Assembly: GCA_002424575.1 (NCBI GenBank)
Contig: DIKN01000040.1
Span: forward strand, 1-36,708
Length of the DNA stretch: 36,708 bases
DNA from: Acholeplasmataceae bacterium UBA5617
Lineage (GTDB): Bacteria > Bacillota_I > Bacilli_A > Acholeplasmatales > Acholeplasmataceae
Reading direction: 5' to 3'
The first letter of the stretch is position 1, and each line of letters opens with the position of its first letter. Made by a program: the position numbers and the translations under genes. The notes beneath the pieces were generated by a model. It saw only the letters and a list, made by a program, of their open reading frames with translations, did no database searches and was not told the DNA's origin. This document shows, in pieces, positions 1 through 8,202 of the stretch.

Positions 1-995
1 CCAACTGGGTTTCATCCGCTTATGCTATTCATTTTTATGGAAGAACTGTTTATAACCATCGTCCAAGACAACTGATGGGAACAGGTACACATCTTGCAGG
101 AACAGGATTTATGATCAGTAGTCACTTGCTTAAAGATGGTTGGAACTATCATTCACTTACCGAAGATTCAGAACTCACGATGTATATGACTGCACAAAAT
201 GTTAAAATTGGCTATTGTGAGGCTGCAATTCATTATGATGAACAACCGACAAGTTTTAAAGTGGGTTTTAGACAACGTGTACGTTGGACCAGAGGTCGTT
301 TGGTCGTCTTTGCGAAAACATGGAAAATGTTGTTTAAAGGGATATTTAAACATAAGAGTTTTACGAATTATGACATGCTTTTCTATATTATGCCATACCC
401 CTTGTTAACGTTCTTACTTAATGTCACTTACGCAACCGCAAGTTTAGTCATTGGCATTTGGGTCACACATAATTTTAGTTGGAAAGCTGTATTGATTGGA
501 TTTGGTACCTATTGGGGATCCTCTTATGTCAGTAACCTTGCAAGAGCTGCACTTATTGTTTACCGTGAACGTAAACAAATACACTGTAGTTTTTATAAAA
601 CGCTATTTTATGTATGTTTATCGCCATGGTTTTCATTGATAAGCATATTCTTAATGATAGTTGCTTTGTTTGGTGATGTAGAATGGGTTCCAGTGAAACA
701 TGATGATGCCAGAAAGATTCAAGATATCAATCAAAAAAGCATCAGTTTAGTGCCTTCAACCAAACAGCCTTTGAGATTCCATATGATTCTTCAAGGATTT
801 GGACTTCTTTTAATATTGGTCGCAATCCTAGCGTTTGCTGCCATTAGACAGTTCAATCTGTTTTCATGGTCATTAGCCGTATGTTTGAAATACACTCTAG
901 TGCCTGCACTTCCTTCGGGGTTAATTTTTGTTTTGTTTGGACTAATGATTCAGAAAACAAATAAAAACGAAAGTAAATTGAAACGAGTAAGATAA
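1..995 (+). CDS. Family 2 processive glycosyltransferase, 3' part
   Basis: C-terminal part of a membrane-bound family 2 glycosyltransferase of the cellulose/hyaluronan/poly-GlcNAc synthase type. The reading frame is open to the left edge (frame beginning at base 3), so the ATG at 75 is only an internal methionine and the N-terminal nucleotide-sugar binding half lies outside the window. Visible family marks are the TED motif (acceptor/catalytic Asp region) and QRVRW, the QxxRW signature of processive GT2 enzymes. These are followed by about five hydrophobic segments, a polar stretch, and two more hydrophobic segments at the C-terminus. It would act at the membrane, making and extruding an exopolysaccharide or glycolipid sugar chain. 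A terminator follows directly, so it is not part of the glycan-degradation locus. The product sugar cannot be told from this fragment. Confidence 0.85.
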   Translation, partial: NWVSSAYAIHFYGRTVYNHRPRQLMGTGTHLAGTGFMISSHLLKDGWNYHSLTEDSELTMYMTAQNVKIGYCEAAIHYDEQPTSFKVGFRQRVRWTRGRLVVFAKTWKMLFKGIFKHKSFTNYDMLFYIMPYPLLTFLLNVTYATASLVIGIWVTHNFSWKAVLIGFGTYWGSSYVSNLARAALIVYRERKQIHCSFYKTLFYVCLSPWFSLISIFLMIVALFGDVEWVPVKHDDARKIQDINQKSISLVPSTKQPLRFHMILQGFGLLLILVAILAFAAIRQFNLFSWSLAVCLKYTLVPALPSGLIFVLFGLMIQKTNKNESKLKRVR

Positions 996-1004
996 GCATT
1001 TAAC

Positions 1005-1032
1005 AACGGTTGTCTCGGTATAACCGTTTTTT
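1005..1032 (+). terminator. Rho-independent terminator after the glycosyltransferase
   Basis: Perfect 7-bp stem AACGGTT/AACCGTT (1005-1011 and 1022-1028) with a 10-nt loop, running straight into a T tract (1027-1032). It lies 10 nt after the stop codon. Confidence 0.8.
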
Positions 1033-1058
1033 GTACTTTCATGAGTCTATGTTAAAAT
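1031..1058 (+). promoter_or_regulatory. Promoter of the isomerase gene at 1113
   Basis: -35 TTGTAC (1031-1036), 16-nt spacer, -10 TAAAAT (1053-1058) preceded by TGT, giving an extended -10. The -35 begins at the end of the upstream terminator's T tract. The start of transcription would fall near 1065, ahead of the operator at 1091. Confidence 0.6.
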
Positions 1059-1088
1059 AAAGGTATCGAAAACACTAAATAACGATTA

Positions 1089-1101
1089 TCGAAACGTTTA
1101 A
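1089..1101 (+). promoter_or_regulatory. LacI-type operator 1
   Basis: ATCGAAACGTTTA contains the perfect palindrome AAACGTTT (1092-1099) with the central CG typical of LacI-family operators. It sits between promoter and ribosome binding site, where a bound repressor would block transcription. The same core recurs at 2050, 11719 and 11838, each in front of a gene or operon of this locus. Confidence 0.6.
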
Positions 1102-1112
1102 GGAGAACTACA

Positions 1113-1961
1113 ATGCGTGAATTTAAACTAAGTGGATTTGCTGATGAGATTGATGATGATTTTGAAAAACAATGTCTTTCGTTGCGAACGCTTGGCATGG
1201 ATTACATAGCTTTGCGCAGTATAGGTCACAAGAACATCCTTGATTTTACCGTTGAAGAATTTAAGCAAGACGTTTATCCTATTTTATGTAAATATAATTT
1301 AAGAGTATCTTCAATTGGTTCACCAGTTGGTAAAGTATCCATTCATGACGAAGAAGCACAAGAATCACAATTAGGCAAACTTGATCATTTAATTCAAATC
1401 ATGCTGCTACTAAATACACGGTACTTACGTATTTTTAGTTTATATACAAAAAGCCATCACGAAGAGGATTTGAAACGCGTAGTATCATTCATCAAGCGTG
1501 TTATGGCACGCGTTGAGCATCATAATATCATTGTCTTGCATGAAAATGAAAAAGATATTTACGGAGATCGCGTGCGTTTTTGTGAAGAAATCGTCATGAA
1601 TGTCAATCATCCACAGTTTATGGTTGCATTTGATCCTGCAAATTTCGTGCAAGTTGGTGATGATCCAATGGTTGCATTTAATCAGTTAAAATCACGTATT
1701 GCAGATTTTCATTTAAAAGATGCCGTCTATGGATCGGGTGACAATGTCCTGATAGGCTCAGGTGATGGGAAAATACTTAGCCTTTTGGCAGCGTTAAAAT
1801 CCATGTCGTATGATGGATTCTACACATTAGAACCGCATCTTTATAAATTTCAATACTTAAGTAAACTTGAATCAAACAGAGAGGACAAGATGAGATACGA
1901 AGACGGTTTTCAAGCGTTTAAGGCGTCTCAAAAAGCTTTTTTTCATTTATTTCAAAAGTAA
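1113..1961 (+). CDS. Sugar phosphate isomerase/epimerase family TIM barrel
   Basis: A 282-residue protein of the AP-endonuclease-2-like (xylose isomerase-like) TIM-barrel superfamily. The expected metal ligands are in place: Glu144 in the HEN motif, Asp174 in FDPANF, His200 in DFHLKD and Glu240 in LEPH. A GSGDG loop (216-220) is also typical. There is no signal peptide, so it is cytosolic. Members isomerise or epimerise ketoses, dehydrate inosose, or cleave 3-keto-glycosides; which applies here cannot be read from the sequence. AAGGAG at 1100-1105 supports the ATG at 1113. It is transcribed alone from its own promoter and operator, but the shared operator ties it to the neighbouring catabolic operons. 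A paralogue-like second barrel is encoded at 10939-11718. Confidence 0.8.
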   Translation: MREFKLSGFADEIDDDFEKQCLSLRTLGMDYIALRSIGHKNILDFTVEEFKQDVYPILCKYNLRVSSIGSPVGKVSIHDEEAQESQLGKLDHLIQIMLLLNTRYLRIFSLYTKSHHEEDLKRVVSFIKRVMARVEHHNIIVLHENEKDIYGDRVRFCEEIVMNVNHPQFMVAFDPANFVQVGDDPMVAFNQLKSRIADFHLKDAVYGSGDNVLIGSGDGKILSLLAALKSMSYDGFYTLEPHLYKFQYLSKLESNREDKMRYEDGFQAFKASQKAFFHLFQK

Positions 1962-1988
1962 TTTCATACCGTGATTGTCTTTTGAAAT
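1949..1988. repeat. 10-bp perfect inverted repeat at gene end/promoter
   Basis: ATTTCAAAAG (1949-1958) and CTTTTGAAAT (1979-1988) are exact inverted copies 20 nt apart. They span the stop codon of the isomerase gene and the -35 region of the next promoter. No T tract follows on the plus strand, so it is a poor terminator; it may be a weak attenuating hairpin or chance in AT-rich DNA. Confidence 0.35.
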
Positions 1989-2003
1989 AAAGTCTAGTAT
2001 AAT
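1975..2003 (+). promoter_or_regulatory. Promoter of the oxidoreductase/hydrolase operon
   Basis: -35 TTGTCT (1975-1980), 17-nt spacer, -10 TATAAT (1998-2003), a near-consensus sigma-A promoter. The start of transcription would be near 2010, followed at once by a cre-like site and then a LacI-type operator. Confidence 0.7.
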
Positions 2004-2016
2004 AAATGTGTTCATT

Positions 2017-2030
2017 TGTAAGCGTTTTAT
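2017..2030 (+). promoter_or_regulatory. cre-like (CcpA) site
   Basis: TGTAAGCGTTTTAT matches 12 of 14 positions of the Bacillus cre consensus TGWAANCGNTNWCA, deviating only at the last two bases. It lies about 7-20 nt downstream of the predicted transcription start, a classic position for catabolite repression. No CcpA gene is in the window. Confidence 0.5.
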
Positions 2031-2049
2031 ATTTTTTTTACAAACGAAA

Positions 2050-2061
2050 TGAAACGTTTCA
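2050..2061 (+). promoter_or_regulatory. LacI-type operator 2
   Basis: TGAAACGTTTCA is a perfect 12-bp palindrome with central CG, the best copy of the AAACGTTT operator in the window. It lies in the 5' untranslated region, just before the ribosome binding site AAGGAG (2064-2069) of the first oxidoreductase gene. Confidence 0.65.
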
Positions 2062-2075
2062 CTAAGGAGAAAACA

Positions 2076-3206
2076 ATGAAACCTATTCATATTGGAATCG
2101 TGGGTATCGGGAACATGGGTAGTTTCCACGCAGAATCACTTTTTACCGGGAAAATTCACAATGCATGTTTACATTCAGTCATGGATATAGACCAATCAAG
2201 ATTGGATTGGGCTAAAAAGTTTGAAGGCGTCTTTACACACAACGATTTTGATACATTCATTCAAGACTCTGAACTAGATGCTGTGATTGTTGCGACTCCT
2301 CATTACTTTCATCCCACATTAGGTTTAGAAGTCATTCAACATAAAAAACACCTCTTAATTGAAAAACCTGCGGGTGTTTTTACAAAAAATGTGAGGATAC
2401 TCAACAGAGCTGCTGAACAATCTCAAAAAGTATTTTCGATCATGATGAATCAACGAACCAACCCACTGTATCAAAAGATAAAAGAAATGATAGAAAACAA
2501 TGAACTTGGTGAACTTAGAAGAATTAACTGGATTGTTACAAATTGGTATCGTTCAACGACATATTATCGAAGTGGGGGATGGAGAGCTACTTGGGAAAAA
2601 GAAGGCGGTGGTGTGCTTTTAAATCAAGCACCACATCAACTTGATCTTCTTCAATGGCTGTTTGGTATGCCCAAAACAATCACAGCATTCATGAATTTTG
2701 GCGCACATCGACACATCACAGTGGAAAATGACGTCACAGTTTTTTTGTCCTATCACAATGGGGCAACAGGTGTTTTCGTAACGAGTACATTTGATGCCCC
2801 TGGAACAAATCGTCTTGAGGTGATTGGAAGTCGTGGCAAATTAATCGCTGAACAAGGCAACTTAACGTTTTATCGTCTTGATATGGATGAACGTGAGTTT
2901 GATTCTCTTCATCATGAGAATGCATTTGCAGCACCACCATTTAAAAAGGAAGTCTTCGAAATTAAAGAAAATCCTTGGGGTATACAACATCAAATCATTT
3001 TACAAAATTTCGTTGATGCAATCAGAGAAAATAAACGCTTGCTTGCTCCGGGAGTTGAAGGTATTCATGGATTGACACTTTCTAATGCGATGCATTTATC
3101 CTCATTTCTGCAAAAAACCATTGAATGCGAACATCTCGATGAAGAATTATTCATTCGTGAGTTAGATAAACGTATAGCTATGGAGAAAACACATGAAAAC
3201 ACTTAG
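2076..3206 (+). CDS. Gfo/Idh/MocA family oxidoreductase
   Basis: A 376-residue NAD(P)-dependent sugar or polyol dehydrogenase of the Gfo/Idh/MocA family, cytosolic. The Rossmann motif GIVGIGNMG is at residues 7-15, the family EKP motif at 96-98 (Lys97 the usual catalytic lysine), and the substrate-site segment GGGVLLNQ-xx-H-xx-D at 177-190 with His187 and Asp190. An in-frame ATG at 2049 exists, but it lies inside the operator palindrome and lacks a ribosome binding site; AAGGAG at 2064-2069 fits the ATG at 2076. First gene of an operon and overlapped by a second family member. It could oxidise a sugar, a 3-keto-forming glycoside, or inositol; the substrate is unknown. Confidence 0.88.
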   Translation: MKPIHIGIVGIGNMGSFHAESLFTGKIHNACLHSVMDIDQSRLDWAKKFEGVFTHNDFDTFIQDSELDAVIVATPHYFHPTLGLEVIQHKKHLLIEKPAGVFTKNVRILNRAAEQSQKVFSIMMNQRTNPLYQKIKEMIENNELGELRRINWIVTNWYRSTTYYRSGGWRATWEKEGGGVLLNQAPHQLDLLQWLFGMPKTITAFMNFGAHRHITVENDVTVFLSYHNGATGVFVTSTFDAPGTNRLEVIGSRGKLIAEQGNLTFYRLDMDEREFDSLHHENAFAAPPFKKEVFEIKENPWGIQHQIILQNFVDAIRENKRLLAPGVEGIHGLTLSNAMHLSSFLQKTIECEHLDEELFIRELDKRIAMEKTHENT

Positions 3207-4218
3207 GGTAGGTGTTATCGGAGTTGGTGAAATCTCAAAAATTCATATTCCACACATACTTAACTATATGAATGTTGAACTCGTTGGGATTTATGACATT
3301 CAAATTGAAAAAGCTATAAAAGCGAGTCAATCATTCCATATCCCTTACGTCAGTAGTTATGAAGAACTCATCAGTTTGCGTCCTGACGTTTGTCATGTGT
3401 TAACTCCACATGATACACACTACGAGATTATCAAAGACTTGCTTGAACACAACATTCATGTTCTTGCAGAAAAACCGTTAGCGATAGATTATCTAAAAGC
3501 GATAGAATTAGTCTCTTTAGCGGAAGAACACGATGTGATACTGTCTGTTTGCCTACAAAATAGATCGAATAAAACGACACGTAAACTCATGTCAATCATA
3601 GATAACAAAACTTTTGGAAAACTTTTATCCCTTAGAGGACTTGTTTATTGGAAAAGGGATATAGCCTACTATCAAAAAGATGAGTGGCGTGGGACATGGA
3701 GACACGAAGGTGGTGGCGTTTTAATCAATCAAGCTATTCATACGCTTGACTTAATCACACTTTTAGGTGGTGAAGTTGAATCATTTTATGGTTCTTATTT
3801 TAATTACTTCTTACCAGAAATCGAAGTTGAAGATCAAGCAAATGTCTCGATACAGTTTAAGAATCAAGCAAGGGGATTTTTGTCTGCAACGACAAGCAAC
3901 GTAATCGATTCTCCCGTTGAAATTGATATTGTTCTCGAAAAGGGACGATTTAAACTGATAGGTGACCGACTTTATCAGAACACAGAAGACAATTTAATTC
4001 TCATAGAGAAAGATGCATCATTACACGGAGAAAAATTTTATTTTGGTGTCAGTCATGAAAAATTAATTCATGATTTATACGATTTCTTACTTTATCGATA
4101 TGGTGAAGTTATAAATGCTAAAGATACGCTGACTTGTTTAGAAATAATTACGAAAATTTACCAGCAAAAAAATGTGAATAAACCGATGGTAATTGACCAC
4201 CATCTTAAACGAAAATAG
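3193..4218 (+). CDS. Gfo/Idh/MocA family oxidoreductase (second)
   Basis: A 341-residue cytosolic NAD(P)-dependent dehydrogenase of the same family as its upstream neighbour. The Rossmann motif GVIGVGEIS is at residues 7-15, EKP at 93-95 with Lys94, and the GGGVLINQ-xx-H-xx-D segment at 173-186 (His183, Asp186). The start overlaps the previous gene by 14 nt, with GGAG about 8 nt before the ATG, suggesting coupled translation. Two such enzymes side by side could form an oxidation/reduction pair around a keto-sugar intermediate, or act on two different sugars. Substrate unknown. Confidence 0.87.
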   Translation: MKTLRVGVIGVGEISKIHIPHILNYMNVELVGIYDIQIEKAIKASQSFHIPYVSSYEELISLRPDVCHVLTPHDTHYEIIKDLLEHNIHVLAEKPLAIDYLKAIELVSLAEEHDVILSVCLQNRSNKTTRKLMSIIDNKTFGKLLSLRGLVYWKRDIAYYQKDEWRGTWRHEGGGVLINQAIHTLDLITLLGGEVESFYGSYFNYFLPEIEVEDQANVSIQFKNQARGFLSATTSNVIDSPVEIDIVLEKGRFKLIGDRLYQNTEDNLILIEKDASLHGEKFYFGVSHEKLIHDLYDFLLYRYGEVINAKDTLTCLEIITKIYQQKNVNKPMVIDHHLKRK

Positions 4219-4229
4219 TGAGGTGCACG

Positions 4230-5852
4230 ATGAATCGTTGGTATGAAAAATCAGTGATATACCAAATTTATCCCATGAGTTTTCAAGACTCAAATCAAGA
4301 CGGTATCGGTGATATTGGTGGTATAATCAGCAGATTAGATTATTTGCAAAAACTTGGTATCGATATTCTTTGGCTGAGTCCAATCTATATGTCACCGATG
4401 GATGATAACGGTTATGATATTGCAGATTATTATCAAATACATCCCATGTTTGGTACGATGGATGAATTTAAAAAACTTTTAGAAAGTGCGCATGAAAAAG
4501 GTTTAAAAATCATCATGGATTTAGTTGTTAATCATACGAGTGATGAACATGTTTGGTTTAAAGAGGCATTAAGCAATCCACGTTCTCCATATCGTGATTT
4601 CTATGTTTTTAAGGAAAATCATGATGGTCAACCACCCACAAATCAAGGCTCCTTTTTTGGAGGTAGTGCTTGGGAGTTAACACCGGATCAATCAGCTTAT
4701 TATCTTCATTTATTTAGTAAAAAACAACCTGACTTGAATTGGAAAAATGAAAAACTTAGACATGAAATCTACAAAATGATCAATTTTTGGCTTGATTTAG
4801 GTGTTGATGGGTTTCGTATGGATGTGATCGATTTGATTGGCAAAGATATTGACCGAGGTATTATCGGAAATGGACCGATGTTACATGCTTACCTTCAAGA
4901 AATGCACCTTGCTTGTTTCAAGGGAAGACAGGTTTTAACTGTTGGTGAGACCGGAGGTGTCACACCAGATTTAGCGATTCAATTTACCAAAGAAGGATCT
5001 CATGAAATGGATATGGTTTTTCAATTTCAACATATCGCACTCGATCAAGAACCACATCGCGATAAATGGCATTTGAAACCACTTGAATTAAACGACTTAA
5101 AACGCGTGCTATCTAATTGGCAAATAGCGCTCTATCAAAAAGGTTGGAACAGTTTATATTGGAGCAATCATGATCAACCACGTATAGTTTCAAGATGGGG
5201 CGATGATCAGTGTTATCGTGAAAAAAGCGCGAAAATGTTTGGAGCGTTGCTTCACATGATGCAGGGGACACCTTTTATTTATCAAGGTGAGGAGATTGCT
5301 ATGACTAACATCAAAATGAGCAATTATAATCAGCTTAGGGACGTTGAAGCAATCAACATGTATCATGAAAAAAGTAAAATTTGGGATCAGAATCGCGTCT
5401 GGGAATCACTGAATGCAAAAGGTAGAGATAATGCAAGAACGCCGATGCAATGGGATGACTCATTGCATGCGGGATTTAGTGATGCTACTCCTTGGCTAGA
5501 GGTGAATCCAAATTATGTAACGATTAATGTTCAATCTTCGCTTCAAGACGAAAATTCAGTATTCTACTTTTATCAAAAACTCATTCAAATGAGAAAAACA
5601 ATGCCCATCGTCGTTCATGGTGCATACGATTTAGTCAATCTCAAGGATGAACGTCTCTTTTGTTATAAGAGAATTTACGAAGATCAAGTTTTATTGATTA
5701 TAGCGAATGTTTCGAAAGATGATGTCTACTTTGAGGGGGATGTTGATCAGATGACTTTAGTGCTGTGTAACGAAGGAAAACCTCAAGCATCGCTATTAAG
5801 TCCATATGAAGTGCGTGTTTATCATTTGATAAGAGGTGAAAAAAATGTTTAG
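4230..5852 (+). CDS. GH13 alpha-glucosidase (oligo-1,6-glucosidase type)
   Basis: A 540-residue cytosolic alpha-amylase-family enzyme of the oligo-1,6-glucosidase/alpha-glucosidase group (GH13_31-like). The four conserved regions are present: DLVVNHTS; GFRMDVID with nucleophile Asp198; VGETGG with acid/base Glu240; and NHDQPR with transition-state Asp315. The N-terminus WYEKSVIYQIYPMSFQDSN-DG is typical, with the calcium-loop-like DxNxDG segment, and the length matches the family. A GTG at 4218 is in frame, but the GAGGTG box just downstream of it fits the ATG at 4230. It should release glucose from alpha-linked oligosaccharides. It sits 11 nt after the previous stop, within an otherwise mostly beta-type hydrolase operon, which is odd. 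Trehalose-6-phosphate hydrolase or dextran glucosidase are alternatives. Confidence 0.88.
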   Translation: MNRWYEKSVIYQIYPMSFQDSNQDGIGDIGGIISRLDYLQKLGIDILWLSPIYMSPMDDNGYDIADYYQIHPMFGTMDEFKKLLESAHEKGLKIIMDLVVNHTSDEHVWFKEALSNPRSPYRDFYVFKENHDGQPPTNQGSFFGGSAWELTPDQSAYYLHLFSKKQPDLNWKNEKLRHEIYKMINFWLDLGVDGFRMDVIDLIGKDIDRGIIGNGPMLHAYLQEMHLACFKGRQVLTVGETGGVTPDLAIQFTKEGSHEMDMVFQFQHIALDQEPHRDKWHLKPLELNDLKRVLSNWQIALYQKGWNSLYWSNHDQPRIVSRWGDDQCYREKSAKMFGALLHMMQGTPFIYQGEEIAMTNIKMSNYNQLRDVEAINMYHEKSKIWDQNRVWESLNAKGRDNARTPMQWDDSLHAGFSDATPWLEVNPNYVTINVQSSLQDENSVFYFYQKLIQMRKTMPIVVHGAYDLVNLKDERLFCYKRIYEDQVLLIIANVSKDDVYFEGDVDQMTLVLCNEGKPQASLLSPYEVRVYHLIRGEKNV

Positions 5853-8202
5853 TTATGATCATGAGATGTTTAAGATCAATGAAGAAGAGTGTTTTGTTTG
5901 GGGTGGTGAGTTTCACTACTTCCGTGTGCCTAAAACAGAATGGTATGATCGATTAAAGAAGATTAAAGCATCTGGATTCAACTTGGTTAGCACTTATATT
6001 CCTTGGATATGGCATGAACCCCAAAAGGGTCAAATTGATTTATATGGACAATCATCTGCTGAAAGAGATTTAAAAGCATTTTTAGATATGGTGAAAGACA
6101 TCGGTTTATGGTTACTTGTTCGACCAGGTCCTTATGTCATGTCTGAGCTTGTAAACTCAGGGATTCCAGAGTGGCTTATCAAAGAACATCCTGAAATACG
6201 GGCAGTAAAAGAAGATGGTAATTTCCATCCCTCCATGGGTTTAGTCAGTTACCTTCACCCGACATATCTCAATTTTGTAAAAGGGTGGTATAAGGAGGTA
6301 TTTACACTATTAAAGGATTATGAACATCAGTGCGGTGGACCAATCGTCATGATCCAATATGACAATGAAGTTGGTATGTATCACTGGGTATCAAGTCAAG
6401 GGGATTATTCAGATACGACACTTCACTCATTTAAAACGTATATTACCAATCGTTTTGGCAGAGAATGTTTTGATGTTGAACTAGAACCTTTTGAACATTT
6501 TGAGCAATATATCGAAGCATATCGGATGAATAAAGTCAGTAAAGAAGCATCTTTTGTCATCAGCCAAGCCTATAAGTTATTTTTTAGAGAATACATCAGG
6601 GTTTATTTAGAAAAATTGATAGAGATTGCATCTTATTATGGTGCGAAATCAATGCCAGTTGTTAACGTCCATGGTTTTTCAAGCATCGATTATGGGAAAA
6701 GAGGGAATCTATACCCTATTGGATTATCACAACTGTATGAGACGACAAAAATCAAGGATGTTATCATCGCAGGCGATTATTATGTGGGTAATATTGTGAG
6801 TGAAAACTTCTTTGATGTTGTTTTAGCCAACGCTTTCACGCGTGCGATACAGCCTAAAAATCAACCTCTCTTCAGTGCTGAGTTTCAAGGTGGATTTCAA
6901 AATGGTGTTCCTCGATTACAGCCTACAACACATGACCTAAAAACACGTCTTACCATATCCAATGGCATGAATGCAATTAATTATTATATGTTCGTCGGTG
7001 GGGAAAATTATGAAGAGATAGGGCTCATATCAAGACGTCATGACTGGCAGTCAGCGATTGGTACCGATGGCACTTTACGACGTCATTATCATATCATTAA
7101 GCATCTTGTTGCTGTATCAAATGCATATGGAAAAGCTTTTGTAAAAGCGAAACTTAAAACGCAAACAACACTTGCTTTTGACCCTGATTATTATATGACC
7201 GAATTTAAAAATGATTTTACGAGACATCAAGCAAACACTTTACAAAATATGCGTCAAAACTATTTATACAACGGGATTGGTAAAAGTTTGGTGATGAATA
7301 ATATTTCGTTTGATGCAGTTGATATGATAGGTGATTACCCCGACCCAAAAGCAAATCCGACACTCATCTGTTTTTCGACAGAATGGATGAGAGAAGATGC
7401 ACAAGTGAAACTGGTAGATTATGTTAAAGAAGGCGGGAAGTTGTTCATCTTTCCCGAATTGCCAACGAAAGATTTATTAGATCGTCCATGTACAATTCTA
7501 AAAGATTATATTGGTGTAGCCATTGATCAAAAAGTTTATGGCAAGAGGGTGAATATCAATGGTCACGACTCGGTGAATTGCCATGCTGCTCAGATTTATG
7601 ACGTCAACGAAGGATTTGCTACACTCGATTTAGATCATCAAAAGGTTACTGGATTTCATAAAAAAATTGATTTAGGCATTGTCTATGTTTTTGGTATGGC
7701 TATCAAGAGTGATTGGGATTATATTGATCAGTTGATGTATGAAATATTCCAAGAGATAGGCTTACGTTCTTCAGGTATTTCTGATGAATGGTTAAATGTT
7801 TCAATTCGTTCAGGTGAAGAGGGGGATTTTATCTTCATTCATAATTTTGAAGAATTCGAAAAAAGGTCAAAGATTTCCTTTTTAGGTTGTGATTTGTTTG
7901 ATGGATATACTTTTACTATTCCAATGCGACAAGGGTTAATGTTACCCTATCGTTGGAAGATTACCGAAGATTTTACAGTTCAATACGCTACCGCAGAGGT
8001 CATATATAAAGATGTTCAAAGCGATACCATCTCGCTAACATTTAAAACCATTGTCTCTGGAGATATGATTCAATATGAAAGCGACTATATACCTGAGCCA
8101 AACCCAATGATTCGCATTTTATCAAACAAGCGAATTCAACTTTTGTCACAAGGCGATATAACAGTTGTTTGGCATTGCAAAGGAGTTAAGCATGGACATT
8201 AA
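5845..8202 (+). CDS. GH35-like glycoside hydrolase (beta-galactosidase family)
   Basis: A 785-residue cytosolic clan-A TIM-barrel hydrolase resembling GH35. Visible marks are GGEFHYFRVP near the N-terminus, VRPGPYVMSE around 97-106, the acid/base Glu175 in QYDNEVG, and the probable nucleophile Glu346 in FSAEFQGG. C-terminal beta-rich domains follow. Classical GH35 enzymes remove beta-galactose, but the acid/base motif (DNEVG instead of ENEYG) and the region around the nucleophile are divergent, so linkage and sugar are uncertain. No signal peptide. A GTG at 5836 is in frame, but GAGGTG at 5833-5838 is itself the ribosome binding site for the ATG at 5845. It overlaps the GH13 gene by 8 nt. A paralogue with the same active-site pattern is encoded on the minus strand at 33776-36172. 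Confidence 0.8.
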   Translation: MFSYDHEMFKINEEECFVWGGEFHYFRVPKTEWYDRLKKIKASGFNLVSTYIPWIWHEPQKGQIDLYGQSSAERDLKAFLDMVKDIGLWLLVRPGPYVMSELVNSGIPEWLIKEHPEIRAVKEDGNFHPSMGLVSYLHPTYLNFVKGWYKEVFTLLKDYEHQCGGPIVMIQYDNEVGMYHWVSSQGDYSDTTLHSFKTYITNRFGRECFDVELEPFEHFEQYIEAYRMNKVSKEASFVISQAYKLFFREYIRVYLEKLIEIASYYGAKSMPVVNVHGFSSIDYGKRGNLYPIGLSQLYETTKIKDVIIAGDYYVGNIVSENFFDVVLANAFTRAIQPKNQPLFSAEFQGGFQNGVPRLQPTTHDLKTRLTISNGMNAINYYMFVGGENYEEIGLISRRHDWQSAIGTDGTLRRHYHIIKHLVAVSNAYGKAFVKAKLKTQTTLAFDPDYYMTEFKNDFTRHQANTLQNMRQNYLYNGIGKSLVMNNISFDAVDMIGDYPDPKANPTLICFSTEWMREDAQVKLVDYVKEGGKLFIFPELPTKDLLDRPCTILKDYIGVAIDQKVYGKRVNINGHDSVNCHAAQIYDVNEGFATLDLDHQKVTGFHKKIDLGIVYVFGMAIKSDWDYIDQLMYEIFQEIGLRSSGISDEWLNVSIRSGEEGDFIFIHNFEEFEKRSKISFLGCDLFDGYTFTIPMRQGLMLPYRWKITEDFTVQYATAEVIYKDVQSDTISLTFKTIVSGDMIQYESDYIPEPNPMIRILSNKRIQLLSQGDITVVWHCKGVKHGH

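Noticed and set aside
1949..1988. Inverted repeat as terminator of the isomerase gene
   Set aside because: Loop of 20 nt, AT-only arms apart from one pair at the end, and no following T tract; kept only as a repeat.
2049..2075. Upstream in-frame ATG for the first oxidoreductase
   Set aside because: It falls in the operator palindrome and has no ribosome binding site, whereas AAGGAG is properly spaced from the ATG at 2076.
4230..5852. Calling the GH13 enzyme a trehalose-6-phosphate hydrolase
   Set aside because: No trehalose PTS or TreR gene is near, and the sequence equally fits oligo-1,6-/alpha-glucosidase; only the general name is supported.
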